In this document: in pieces, positions 26,142 through 33,502 of the stretch
How positions within the stretch are numbered: position 1 is the stretch's first letter
How the letters are laid out: every line of letters begins with the position of its first letter
Origin: Chryseobacterium oranimense
Lineage (GTDB): Bacteria > Bacteroidota > Bacteroidia > Flavobacteriales > Weeksellaceae
Direction of reading: 5' to 3'
Assembly: GCF_025244725.1 (NCBI RefSeq)
Contig: NZ_CP104203.1
Coordinates: 124,001 to 188,000 of the forward strand
DNA length: 64,000 nt
Notes under the pieces: generated by a model
Told to the model about the DNA's origin: nothing
Seen by the model: the letters and a program-made list of their open reading frames with translations, nothing else
Database searches by the model: none
Translations under genes and position numbers: made by a program

Positions 26142-26163
26142 TCTATATTATAGAGAAATATTC

Positions 26164-26352
26164 TTAGTTGTGACCGAAACATGTAAAATAATCGCGATCT
26201 CCCGGTTGAATAGGATTTTCGCCGCCATTATCATTTACACATACATTGGTGGGACACAGATACCATCCTGCAGGACAATTACCATTGGCATCAGGAAATC
26301 TGATGCTTCCCCCGTTAATGTTCTTCAGTTCTTTTTTCGTTAACTTTTTCAT
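26164..26352 (-). CDS. Bacteriocin-like peptide with double-glycine leader (putative secreted peptide precursor)
   Basis: A 62-aa peptide. Residues 1-15 (MKKLTKKELKNINGG) are a ComC/Blp-type leader ending in the double glycine cut by C39-peptidase ABC exporters, in the form abundant in Chryseobacterium. The 47-residue core has four cysteines (NCPAGWYLCPTNVCVN and FTCFG), a Gly/Asn/Pro-rich middle and no strong hydrophobic stretch, so two disulfides or a modification are possible. No exporter, modifying enzyme or immunity gene is adjacent. It lies 46 bp downstream of the unknown gene at 26399-27127 on the same strand, probably in the same transcript. Confidence 0.8.
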   Translation of the reverse strand: MKKLTKKELKNINGGSIRFPDANGNCPAGWYLCPTNVCVNDNGGENPIQPGDRDYFTCFGHN

Positions 26353-26398
26353 GACAAATATTTTATAGTTTAGTGAAAACTAAAATAGTAAAAATTTA

Positions 26399-27127
26399 TC
26401 ACATAATGTTGAAATCTTTTCCTTTGGTAAATTTTGCAGCAAATGGGGCCTGATTTCCTGAATATTTCAAAACAAAATGTTTCTTTGTATCTGTATCTAT
26501 TTTGGCATCTACTTCTACATTTTCAGTCTGGAAGCTTACATCCAGCCCGACCCCTGATTCTTTTTCAAGAAAAATCTCCACACTTTCTGCGTAGAAGAGG
26601 GAAGTACTCAGATAATTGAATTTAATATTTTTTCTGTAAGTCTTGGATTTACTTTGGGTAAACAAAGAATAATTTTTCAGAATTTCAATTCCCGGAGCAT
26701 CAATATTAGTAATCCTGGACTTGGTTACCCCATTTACCCTTACTGAGAAACTCTTGCTGTTTTTAATATCTCCATTTACCCCGATATTAAACAGGGAAGG
26801 AAGAGAAAGGCCATATTCCACCATGCTTTCTTTTGTGAATTCAAAATCCGGGATCAATGCAGCGTGCTTGGGTGTGTTGATCAGCTGCTCTTTGACTGTA
26901 TTAAGGATATCTCCGGAAAACAGGTATCCGATGAGGTTATTTCCTGTCGTTCTCCAGTTTCTCCCGTTCCATTCGAAGATTTCGCAAAGAAGCGTATCGG
27001 TGGACGAGTGGGGAAGAAGATCCATATCCTGCCATTTGAAAACTTCTTTGGCATAAGGTCTTCTGTCTACAATATTAATACCCAGATCCAGGGCAAGAAG
27101 ATCTGTAAGGTCTTGATTACTTTCCAT
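26399..27127 (-). CDS. Uncharacterised protein, weak resemblance to the bacterial gasdermin fold
   Basis: A 242-aa cytoplasmic protein with no signal peptide or membrane helix. I do not recognise it securely. The order of elements (a short helix then LGINIVDRRP, a variable loop, long amphipathic beta stretches from about residue 100, a GIEILKNYS helix, SLFYAESVEIFLEKE, GVGLDVSFQ and a final FVLKYSGNQAPFAAKF) resembles bacterial gasdermins, which end in a segment like YEGxxPLVFGFxA. The match is by eye only. It lacks an N-terminal cysteine for acylation, a clear C-terminal inhibitory peptide and a neighbouring protease, which argue against it. The next gene on the strand is the double-glycine peptide. 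Confidence 0.7.
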   Translation of the reverse strand: MESNQDLTDLLALDLGINIVDRRPYAKEVFKWQDMDLLPHSSTDTLLCEIFEWNGRNWRTTGNNLIGYLFSGDILNTVKEQLINTPKHAALIPDFEFTKESMVEYGLSLPSLFNIGVNGDIKNSKSFSVRVNGVTKSRITNIDAPGIEILKNYSLFTQSKSKTYRKNIKFNYLSTSLFYAESVEIFLEKESGVGLDVSFQTENVEVDAKIDTDTKKHFVLKYSGNQAPFAAKFTKGKDFNIM

Positions 27128-27248
27128 ACTGTTTTAATTCTTGATTTGGTGGCATAAAATTATGGAAAATAAAGTCATAAACGGATATGTAAATCATTAA
27201 GGATAAAAACTCTTTGAATATTTTTGTTAAATCTTAAATAATAACATT

Positions 27249-27548
27249 CTACAGCCAGCCTTTTCTCCCATAAACATACGTGTCATCAAACTGCTTATCA
27301 CTCATGAACAGGTATAAAATCCCTTCAATAAAAGGAATAATAGAAGCAGCTCCAAAAGTGATGATATTCAGAACAAGCTGGATCACTCCTTCTTTTGTAT
27401 AGCCCAGGTAGAATTTATTTAAAGCCAGCCAGCCTACAAGGATTCCCAGTATCGCTGCCGGAATTTTCTTTTCCGAGCGGTAAGGCATATTGTTTTGAGG
27501 AGTTGGATTCTGTGTGCCTTCTGTTTTTGTATAGCCGTAATTTTCCAT
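27249..27548 (-). CDS. TM2-domain protein
   Basis: A 99-aa membrane protein with a polar N-terminus (MENYGYTKTEGTQNPTP) and a TM2 domain: two hydrophobic helices, AILGILVGWLALNKFYLGY and IQLVLNIITFGAASIIPFIE, the latter followed by GILYLFMSDKQFDD, a family signature with the conserved acidic pair. Function of TM2 proteins in bacteria is unknown. Separated by 121 bp from the gene upstream of 27127, so probably its own transcript. Confidence 0.88.
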   Translation of the reverse strand: MENYGYTKTEGTQNPTPQNNMPYRSEKKIPAAILGILVGWLALNKFYLGYTKEGVIQLVLNIITFGAASIIPFIEGILYLFMSDKQFDDTYVYGRKGWL

Positions 27549-27681
27549 TGTTAATGTATTGTGATGTTTATAATTTCTTTTTCAATAAGTCGGATAAAAT
27601 TTCATGGAGTTACAAAATAATGCTATAAATATTTAATTTTTAACGAAATATGTTCATAGATTACAGCAGCCAGTATCACAT

Positions 27682-27709
27682 CTGTCCTCCTGAGCGTAGT
27701 AGAAGGATG
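27682..27709 (+). repeat. Dispersed repeat, family 3 (CTGAGCGnAGT), copy A
   Basis: CTGTCCTCCTGAGCGTAGTA followed by GAAGGATG; inverse copy at 34991-35020 and a shorter relative at 51090-51114. It directly abuts a family 1 element. Confidence 0.7.
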
Positions 27710-27711
27710 TA

Positions 27712-27775
27712 ATCAATAGGAACGGGCTTTAGCCCGTTTACAATAAAATGTCGGGATCCAGGGCTTTAGCCAAAA
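27712..27775 (+). repeat. Dispersed 64-bp palindromic element, family 1, copy A
   Basis: ATCAATAGG, then the palindrome AACGGGCTTTAGCCCGTT (27721-27738), a variable middle, then GGGCTTTAGCCAAAA (27761-27775). Other copies are at 34857, 37028, 44066 and 56605. The rest of the 329-bp spacer (27549-27877) holds the family 3 copy and the lptB promoter. Confidence 0.88.
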
Positions 27776-27845
27776 TTTAAATATTTCCGGATTATTAAAA
27801 AATAAAATGACCATTCAAAAAACGTTTACCGTTTATAATCTAAAA

Positions 27846-27872
27846 TTTGAATTCAAAAAAACTTTATCTTTG
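27846..27872 (+). promoter_or_regulatory. Promoter of lptB, nearly leaderless
   Basis: TTTG at 27846-27849, a 15-bp spacer and TATCTTTG at 27865-27872. The ATG at 27878 follows the box by 5 bp. Confidence 0.7.
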
Positions 27873-27877
27873 CTCCT

Positions 27878-28939
27878 ATGATTTTACGAGGAGAAAACTT
27901 AATCAAGGAATACGGTCCTAAAAAAGTAGTAAAAGGCGTTTCTGTACAGGTAGAACAGGGAGAAATTGTTGGCTTGCTGGGCCCGAATGGAGCAGGAAAG
28001 ACCACTTCATTCTATATGATCGTTGGATTGGTTAAGCCTACTTCAGGTAAGATTTTTCTCGATAAACAGGAGATCACAACCGACGCTATGTACCGCAGGG
28101 CACAAAAAGGAATCGGGTATCTTGCACAGGAGGCTTCCATCTTCAGAAAGCTTTCTGTAGAAGAGAATATTATGGGTGTTTTACAGCTTACAAAATTGTC
28201 AAGACGTGAGCAGCAGATTAAGTGTGATGAACTGATCGAAGAATTTTCTCTGCAGCATGTACGTAAAAACAGGGGAGATCTTCTTTCCGGAGGGGAAAGA
28301 CGTAGAACGGAAATTGCCCGATGCCTTGCCACGAGCCCGAATTTTATCCTTCTGGATGAGCCTTTTGCGGGAGTAGACCCTATTGCGGTAGAAGATATTC
28401 AGAAAATTGTAAGAAGCCTCGTAGACAAAAATATCGGAATTCTGATCACGGATCACAATGTACAGCAAACCTTAGCAATTACGAATAAAACATACATTAT
28501 GTTTGAAGGAAATATCCTGAAAGAAGGGCTTCCGGAAGATCTGGCCAATGATCCTCAGGTAAGAGAAGCTTATCTGGGTGAAAACTTTGTCTACCAGAGT
28601 ATTTTAGACAAACCGAAAAAGAAAAAGTATATCTATAACATCTGGGCAGGTAATTTTGACTCAAAATCACAGTTTCAGGGGTTTACAGATGAAAATTTCA
28701 GTCAGTTTGATGATTTGAGGCTGATGTACGGTTTCGAAGATATTAGTTTTGCATCGCTTGCCAATTCTGAAATTGAGCATATTTTCAATGAGGTAGTGGA
28801 CAAAAATGCTAATAATTCATTTATCTTTCAAAGAAAAGAACTGACCACGCAGTACACCCTGGAACAGGCAGAAGCTGAATCCAAAGCAGCAAGCAAACCT
28901 GAACTGCATTACCTGACAACCTATTTTTACGAGGGATAA
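27878..28939 (+). CDS. lptB: LPS export ABC transporter ATPase LptB with a C-terminal extension
   Basis: A 353-aa protein. Residues 1-240 are a full LptB: Walker A GPNGAGKTTSFYMI (residues 36-49), GIGYLAQEASIFRKLSVEENI, signature LLSGGERRRTEIARCL, Walker B FILLDEPFAGVDPIAV and ITDHNVQQTL, ending with DPQVREAYLGENF, where E. coli LptB stops at 241. It powers extraction of LPS from the inner membrane with LptFG. About 105 further residues follow: YIYNIWAGNFDSKSQFQGF, an acidic middle and a final LHYLTTYFYEG. The IWxGNFxSxxxF pattern resembles immunity protein 22 (Imm22)-like domains; this is a tentative reading. Confidence 0.92.
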   Translation: MILRGENLIKEYGPKKVVKGVSVQVEQGEIVGLLGPNGAGKTTSFYMIVGLVKPTSGKIFLDKQEITTDAMYRRAQKGIGYLAQEASIFRKLSVEENIMGVLQLTKLSRREQQIKCDELIEEFSLQHVRKNRGDLLSGGERRRTEIARCLATSPNFILLDEPFAGVDPIAVEDIQKIVRSLVDKNIGILITDHNVQQTLAITNKTYIMFEGNILKEGLPEDLANDPQVREAYLGENFVYQSILDKPKKKKYIYNIWAGNFDSKSQFQGFTDENFSQFDDLRLMYGFEDISFASLANSEIEHIFNEVVDKNANNSFIFQRKELTTQYTLEQAEAESKAASKPELHYLTTYFYEG

Positions 28940-28980
28940 AAAAGCATATCTGTTACAAAGTATTTGCTGAAAAATAGAAT

Positions 28981-29017
28981 AAAACGTACCTTTTCTCTCT
29001 GAAACGGTACGTTTTTT
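28981..29017 (+). terminator. Terminator after lptB
   Basis: A 10-bp stem AAAACGTACC (28981-28990) with GGTACGTTTT (29006-29015), a 15-nt loop and extra Ts. Confidence 0.8.
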
Positions 29018-29033
29018 AGTTAAAATAACTTCT

Positions 29034-30842
29034 ATGGCAAAACCTTTTAACAGAACAGTCACTTTATTCGGGATCTATAAACAGCTTGTTCCATTTATAA
29101 AACCTTACCGTTTAATGATTTACGGAACATTGTTTCTGACTTTTTTAGGGGCTCTTGCGGCACAGGTCAATCCAATTGTCTTAAAATATACGGTAGATGA
29201 GGTCACCAAACTTACCCATCTTCCACATCCTATGTCTGAGGGCGTTCATATTCTGATCGTCATTTCTATCATTTTGCTGGGAAAAGAACTGCTTAATATT
29301 TTTATCAATTTCGGACAGAAATTTTATGGTGAAAAAATAAGGATCAATGTAAGTTCCGTTCTGGCGCAGTCCGCTATTGACAAAATCCTGATGTACAGGG
29401 TTGCTTATTTCAATGATGAAAATCATGAATCCGGAAAGCTGCAAATCAGGATAGACCGTGGGATTGAAAGCCTGACAAAACTGGTGCAGAATTTTTTCAT
29501 CGATATACTGCCGCTTTTTTCCAATGCCATTATCGCCCTCATCATTATGTACATGCAGAATGTGTATGTAGGGATGGTTTCTACGATTATTGTTCCCATC
29601 TACTTTTATATCAGTTCATTACAGGCGAAAAAGCTCGGAGGGGTACGCCGCCAGCTTAGAAATCAACGGGAAAGAAAGACTTCCGGACTTTTGAACCTGA
29701 TTAATTCCATTATGGTAATTAAAAGTTTTGTCCGTGAAAAATTTGAAGGAAAAAAACAGTATGATTTGCAGATGGAACTGATGGAAAGTCAGATGTTCAC
29801 GAGAAAAACCAACTTCATCTATGATGGCTTAAAAACTTTTATAGAACAGTTTGGGGTGGTTTTAATCATTCTTCTAACGGTTTATCTGGTGCTCGATCAG
29901 CAGATGACAATTGGAGCAATTATGCTTCATATAATGCTTTTTAACAATATTTCGGCTCCCATCCGCCAGCTGCACAGGATTTACGATGATATGAATGATG
30001 CCATGATCTATGCGGAAGGCTATTTTGAAATCCTTAATGCCGATGATGAGAAAGAACCGAACGGAACCTTTGTGGAAAAGGAGATCAAGGGTAATTTTGA
30101 ATTAAAAAATGTAGATTTCAGTTACCCAAACGGAACCCAGGCTTTACATAATGTTTCCATGAAGATAGAGAATGGGAAAACCACGGCATTGGTAGGATTA
30201 AGTGGGGCCGGAAAGTCTACGGTCATTAACCTTTTGTGTAAATTTTATCTTCCCGATTCAGGAGAAATCCTGCTGGACGGAGTCAATTTAGATGAATATG
30301 ACAATACTTTTCTGAGAGACGATTTAGGATTGGTGCTTCAGAAGAACCATATTTTTCAGGGAAGTATTGAGGACAATATCCGTTATGGTGATATGAACGC
30401 CAGCTTTGAGGAAATTCAGGAAGCTTCAAAAAAAGCATACCTGCATGACCAGATCCTTGATCTTCCGGATGGTTATCAGCATGATGCCACCCAGCTTTCA
30501 GGAGGACAGCAGCAGAGAATTGCCATTGCCAGGTTGTTCCTGAAAAATCCACCGATTATTTTCCTGGATGAGCCAACTGCCAGTCTGGATGCCATTGCTA
30601 CCGAACAGATTAAAAACTCCCTGGATGCTATCAAAGAAGGGCGTACTGTGGTTATTATTTCTCATTCACTGTCACAGATCCTTGATTCTGATACTATTTA
30701 TGTGATGAAAAAAGGAAGAGTTGTGGAAAGCGGAACCCATGATGAGCTGGTTCAGCTGAATGGAACCTACCGTGAGATCTTTGATGCTTCTGCCAGAAGT
30801 TTAAATCTGGATAAACTGGTAAGTACTTTTAAAGATAACTAA
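29034..30842 (+). CDS. MsbA-like ABC transporter (permease fused to ATPase)
   Basis: A 602-aa type IV ABC exporter half-transporter. Six membrane helices lie in residues 20-330; the ATPase follows with Walker A LVGLSGAGKSTVINLL, Q-loop LVLQKNHIFQGSIEDNI, signature LSGGQQQRIAIARLFL, Walker B PPIIFLDEPTASLD and switch VVIISHSLSQI. It would work as a homodimer exporting a lipid, peptide or drug. The lptB neighbour suggests a lipid flippase, but a terminator separates the two and the substrate is not proven. Confidence 0.92.
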   Translation: MAKPFNRTVTLFGIYKQLVPFIKPYRLMIYGTLFLTFLGALAAQVNPIVLKYTVDEVTKLTHLPHPMSEGVHILIVISIILLGKELLNIFINFGQKFYGEKIRINVSSVLAQSAIDKILMYRVAYFNDENHESGKLQIRIDRGIESLTKLVQNFFIDILPLFSNAIIALIIMYMQNVYVGMVSTIIVPIYFYISSLQAKKLGGVRRQLRNQRERKTSGLLNLINSIMVIKSFVREKFEGKKQYDLQMELMESQMFTRKTNFIYDGLKTFIEQFGVVLIILLTVYLVLDQQMTIGAIMLHIMLFNNISAPIRQLHRIYDDMNDAMIYAEGYFEILNADDEKEPNGTFVEKEIKGNFELKNVDFSYPNGTQALHNVSMKIENGKTTALVGLSGAGKSTVINLLCKFYLPDSGEILLDGVNLDEYDNTFLRDDLGLVLQKNHIFQGSIEDNIRYGDMNASFEEIQEASKKAYLHDQILDLPDGYQHDATQLSGGQQQRIAIARLFLKNPPIIFLDEPTASLDAIATEQIKNSLDAIKEGRTVVIISHSLSQILDSDTIYVMKKGRVVESGTHDELVQLNGTYREIFDASARSLNLDKLVSTFKDN

Positions 30843-30885
30843 TGATCTTTTTGTATTGATTTTAATAAGAGAATTGTTTTATTTC

Positions 30886-30954
30886 CCGCAGATCTCACAG
30901 ATTTCACAAATCTTATTTTTCATATAAATCTGCCAAATCTGCTCAATCTGCGAG
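30886..30954 (+). repeat. Dispersed repeat with 9-bp period, family 2, copy A
   Basis: CGCAGATCTCACAGATTTCA and similar 9-mers (30888-30915) followed by three perfect 9-mer units ATCTGCCAA, ATCTGCTCA, ATCTGCGAG (30928-30954). The two halves are partly complementary. Confidence 0.7.
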
Positions 30955-30994
30955 AGAATATTGCAGTATCATCTTAAAGTTTCTCCACATAAGA

Positions 30995-31054
30995 TTAATG
31001 CAAAGTTTTATCATAAATCTAATCAAAAGCACTCATAATAAAACTTTGCATTAA
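30995..31054. repeat. 17-bp perfect inverted repeat
   Basis: TTAATGCAAAGTTTTAT (30995-31011) and its exact complement ATAAAACTTTGCATTAA (31038-31054), 26-nt spacer, between convergent genes. No T-run follows on either strand, so it is not a standard terminator. Confidence 0.8.
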
Positions 31055-31064
31055 AAAGATGAAG

Positions 31065-31529
31065 TTACTGTGCCTTCTCAGCAACCTGATAAGTCCCCAC
31101 ATCCGCTCCAAAAGCAATATTGATTCTGTTATAACTGTTGATTGCAATCACAGCCATAGTGAGATCCAGCATTTCAGTTTCGGAAAAATGTTGGGTGACT
31201 TCAGAATAGATTTCATCGGAAACCTCTTTCCCGTTTAGAGATGTTAGGGTTTCTGCCCATAGCAATCCGGCCTTTTCCCTGTCTGTGTAAAAAGAGCATT
31301 CTCTCCATGCGCTTACCAGAAATATTCGCTGCTCGGTTTCGCCTTTGGCTCTTAATTCTTTGGAGTGCATATCCAGGCAGAAAGCACATCCGTTCATCTG
31401 GGAAACCCGGAAATACAGAAGTTCCAGAAATGAAGTGTTCAGTGATGAATGCTGTAGCTGGGATCCCATATGATGAAGGGCGTTTACAGCTTTGTTTCCC
31501 ATTGCAAATGCATTAATTCTTTGTGACAT
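31065..31529 (-). CDS. Carboxymuconolactone decarboxylase-family protein (AhpD-like)
   Basis: A 154-aa alkylhydroperoxidase-like protein. The redox motif is GCAFCLDMHSKELR with the CxxC pair and the downstream His of the AhpD proton relay. ALHHMGSQLQHSSLNTSFLELLYFRVS and LTMAVIAINSYNRINIAF complete the fold; the latter is the usual C-terminal helix. It probably reduces peroxides. Upstream on the same strand is a Crp/Fnr regulator, separated by 76 bp with a plausible own promoter (TACATTTG, minus strand, 31558-31565). Confidence 0.9.
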   Translation of the reverse strand: MSQRINAFAMGNKAVNALHHMGSQLQHSSLNTSFLELLYFRVSQMNGCAFCLDMHSKELRAKGETEQRIFLVSAWRECSFYTDREKAGLLWAETLTSLNGKEVSDEIYSEVTQHFSETEMLDLTMAVIAINSYNRINIAFGADVGTYQVAEKAQ

Positions 31530-31557
31530 AATAAATTGTTTTTGATTAATTATATGA

Positions 31558-31565
31558 CAAATGTA
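31558..31565 (-). promoter_or_regulatory. Promoter -7 box of the AhpD-like gene
   Basis: Minus strand reads TACATTTG, 28 bp before the ATG at 31529. The Crp-type regulator upstream may act here; no convincing palindrome was seen. Confidence 0.5.
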
Positions 31566-31605
31566 GACTGCAATTTTCCGGAATTTTTTTACATATGATA
31601 AAAAA

Positions 31606-32175
31606 CTATTTTTGTGCCCGGATTCTGCTTAGAGAAACCTGAGTGATCCCGATATAATCTGCCAGATCTCCCAGACTGATGCGCTGGATAAGGTCAGGCC
31701 TTTCTTTCAGAAAATTATTATATCGCTTTTTGCCTTCATCTTCAAGCATTTCACTGATTCTCCCCATCATATTGACAGGAGCTTTTCGGTACAGTTTACT
31801 GAAGAGAGTTTCTGCGCTATGGTATTTTTTACATACATCTTCAATAATATTTTTATGGATGCGGAGAACTTCACAGGTTTCAAGTGCAACGATCATATAT
31901 TTTGAAGGATTACCCGTTAAAAAACCGCTCAGCTCGGTGAAAAAAGAATTTTCGGAAAAGAAAGTCATGATGAAATCTTTATCCCCGTTATCAAAAAACA
32001 ATTTTACCAGACCTTTTTCAAGGAAATAGAAGTACCGGCAGGTTTCGTCGCCTTTTAAAAGAAAATCGCCTTTCCGGTAAGTTTTTAATTCTAAATTGGA
32101 AACCAAAACATCCATAACAGGCTGTTCAGGCTTGCTTATACTTTCGATGGTGCGGATAAAGCTGGTAGGATTCAT
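31606..32175 (-). CDS. Crp/Fnr-family transcriptional regulator
   Basis: A 189-aa regulator. The start at 32175 (MNPTSFIRTIES) is preferred; the longer frame would begin with 33 atypical residues in the divergent promoter region. The cyclic-nucleotide-binding-like barrel includes KTYRKGDFLLKGDETCRYFYFLEKG, split over residues 31-55, and FSENSFFTELSGFLTGNPS. The C-terminal HTH is RISLGDLADYIGITQVSLSRIRAQK with a short recognition helix, as in Bacteroidetes members that end close to the helix. No ligand is predictable. Confidence 0.9.
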   Translation of the reverse strand: MNPTSFIRTIESISKPEQPVMDVLVSNLELKTYRKGDFLLKGDETCRYFYFLEKGLVKLFFDNGDKDFIMTFFSENSFFTELSGFLTGNPSKYMIVALETCEVLRIHKNIIEDVCKKYHSAETLFSKLYRKAPVNMMGRISEMLEDEGKKRYNNFLKERPDLIQRISLGDLADYIGITQVSLSRIRAQK

Positions 32176-32257
32176 ATTCAAATAAATAGAATGAATAAAA
32201 GATTTAAATATAAATAAAAAGCGGCTCAATTTATGTGATGTACCCAAAAAAGATTGA

Positions 32258-32265
32258 TAGATTTG
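32258..32265 (+). promoter_or_regulatory. Promoter -7 box of the WYL regulator gene (TAGATTTG)
   Basis: TAGATTTG ends 10 bp before the ATG at 32276, leaving a very short leader, in the 100-bp divergent spacer shared with the Crp-like gene. Confidence 0.55.
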
Positions 32266-32275
32266 CCATATCAAT

Positions 32276-33229
32276 ATGAACGATCACTATCTTAAAAAAC
32301 TGGACAGGGTAACAGCTATTCTCACGCAATTACAGTCGAAGCCGACAGTAAGGGCACAGGATCTTGCTGCCAAATTTGATGTAAGCATCCGGACCATCTA
32401 CCGGGATGTAAAAACTCTGGAAAATGCCGGAATTCCCATTATAGGCGAAGCCGGAAACGGTTATTCCCTGATGGACGGCTATAAGCTTCCCCCTATCATG
32501 TTTACTAAAGAAGAGGTACTGAGTTTTATCACCGCGGAAAAGCTGATGCAGAAATTCTCCCATCAAAGTCTGGGAGCCCATTATCAGATCGCCATGGAAA
32601 AAGTTCGTTCTGTGCTTCGGAATTCAGATAAAAACCTGATACAGAATATTGAAAAACAGATTGATGTTTATAATCATCATACACAGGCGGATAACAGTAT
32701 CAAGAATGTGATCCCTACTATCCTGGAAAGTATTGCCGACAAAACGCAGCTGATCATTGAATACAAAACAGTTGATTCCCGGGTAACAAACAGGACTATT
32801 GAGGCAGTCGGCATTTTCTTTGAATTCAATTATTGGTATATAATGGCTTTCTGTACCATGAGAAAGGATTTCAGGCAGTTTCGGGTGGACAGGATCCAGC
32901 AGATTTTCAAAACCCAGAATCCTTTTTCCCAGGAGTACGGACAGATCAATGATTACAGAAGATATTCAAACGGAGAAAAAACAAGGGTGAGACTTTTAGT
33001 GGATAAGAAAATAGTGGGGCATATTGTTAATTCAAAAAGATATTACGGTTTTATTGAAGAAAAAGAGACAGAGGAGGGAATTGAAATGACTTTTGATACG
33101 GAATGGATAAAAGAAGGTTTCCCGCGCTGGCTAATTACTTTTGCAGATTATGCAACCATTCTGGAACCGGAATCCTTAAAAGTTAAGCTTAAAAACCTGG
33201 TAGAAAATATTTCAAAAAAAATAGAGTAG
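32276..33229 (+). CDS. YafY-family HTH/WYL transcriptional regulator
   Basis: A 317-aa regulator. N-terminal HTH_11 domain: RVTAILTQLQSKPTVRAQDLAAKFDVSIRTIYRDVKTLE over residues 10-48. GIPIIGEAGNGYSLMDGYKLPP is the usual linker after the HTH. The WYL domain spans about residues 145-225 with YWYIMAFCTMRKDFRQFRVDRI and a C-terminal WCX region. WYL regulators sense nucleic acids or small ligands; the target is unknown. It converges on a DinB-like gene, a neighbour pairing I recall from related genomes. Confidence 0.92.
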   Translation: MNDHYLKKLDRVTAILTQLQSKPTVRAQDLAAKFDVSIRTIYRDVKTLENAGIPIIGEAGNGYSLMDGYKLPPIMFTKEEVLSFITAEKLMQKFSHQSLGAHYQIAMEKVRSVLRNSDKNLIQNIEKQIDVYNHHTQADNSIKNVIPTILESIADKTQLIIEYKTVDSRVTNRTIEAVGIFFEFNYWYIMAFCTMRKDFRQFRVDRIQQIFKTQNPFSQEYGQINDYRRYSNGEKTRVRLLVDKKIVGHIVNSKRYYGFIEEKETEEGIEMTFDTEWIKEGFPRWLITFADYATILEPESLKVKLKNLVENISKKIE

Positions 33230-33290
33230 AAGAGATTGAACCAGGAGCATTTTACCATCGGCAAAAAATATTTATCTTAATAAAGAATAT

Positions 33291-33325
33291 AAACTCCGGC
33301 TTCACATTCGTGAAGCCGGAGTTTT
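33291..33325 (+). terminator. Terminator after the WYL regulator
   Basis: A 15-bp perfect stem (33291-33305 with 33310-33324), loop ATTC, then TTT. It would also serve the convergent DinB-like transcript. Confidence 0.88.
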
Positions 33326-33502
33326 GGAAATTCATATAGTTTGAACAAAGAGATTTTAAACCAAAAGACAAAAATCAAAAACAACAAAATCGGGGTGTCT
33401 ATATTTAATGAATGGATAATTTGAATAATTTTGATTCTGCTGTTTCATCTTTTTGTCTGGATTGAATCATCATTTTCAGTCTGAATAAAGGCATTAATGA
33501 TC

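Noticed and set aside
26434-27157. Three plus-strand frames of 61-111 aa opposite the 242-aa unknown gene
   Set aside because: Shadow frames with no plausible start; the minus-strand protein has coherent composition and fits the operon with the small peptide.
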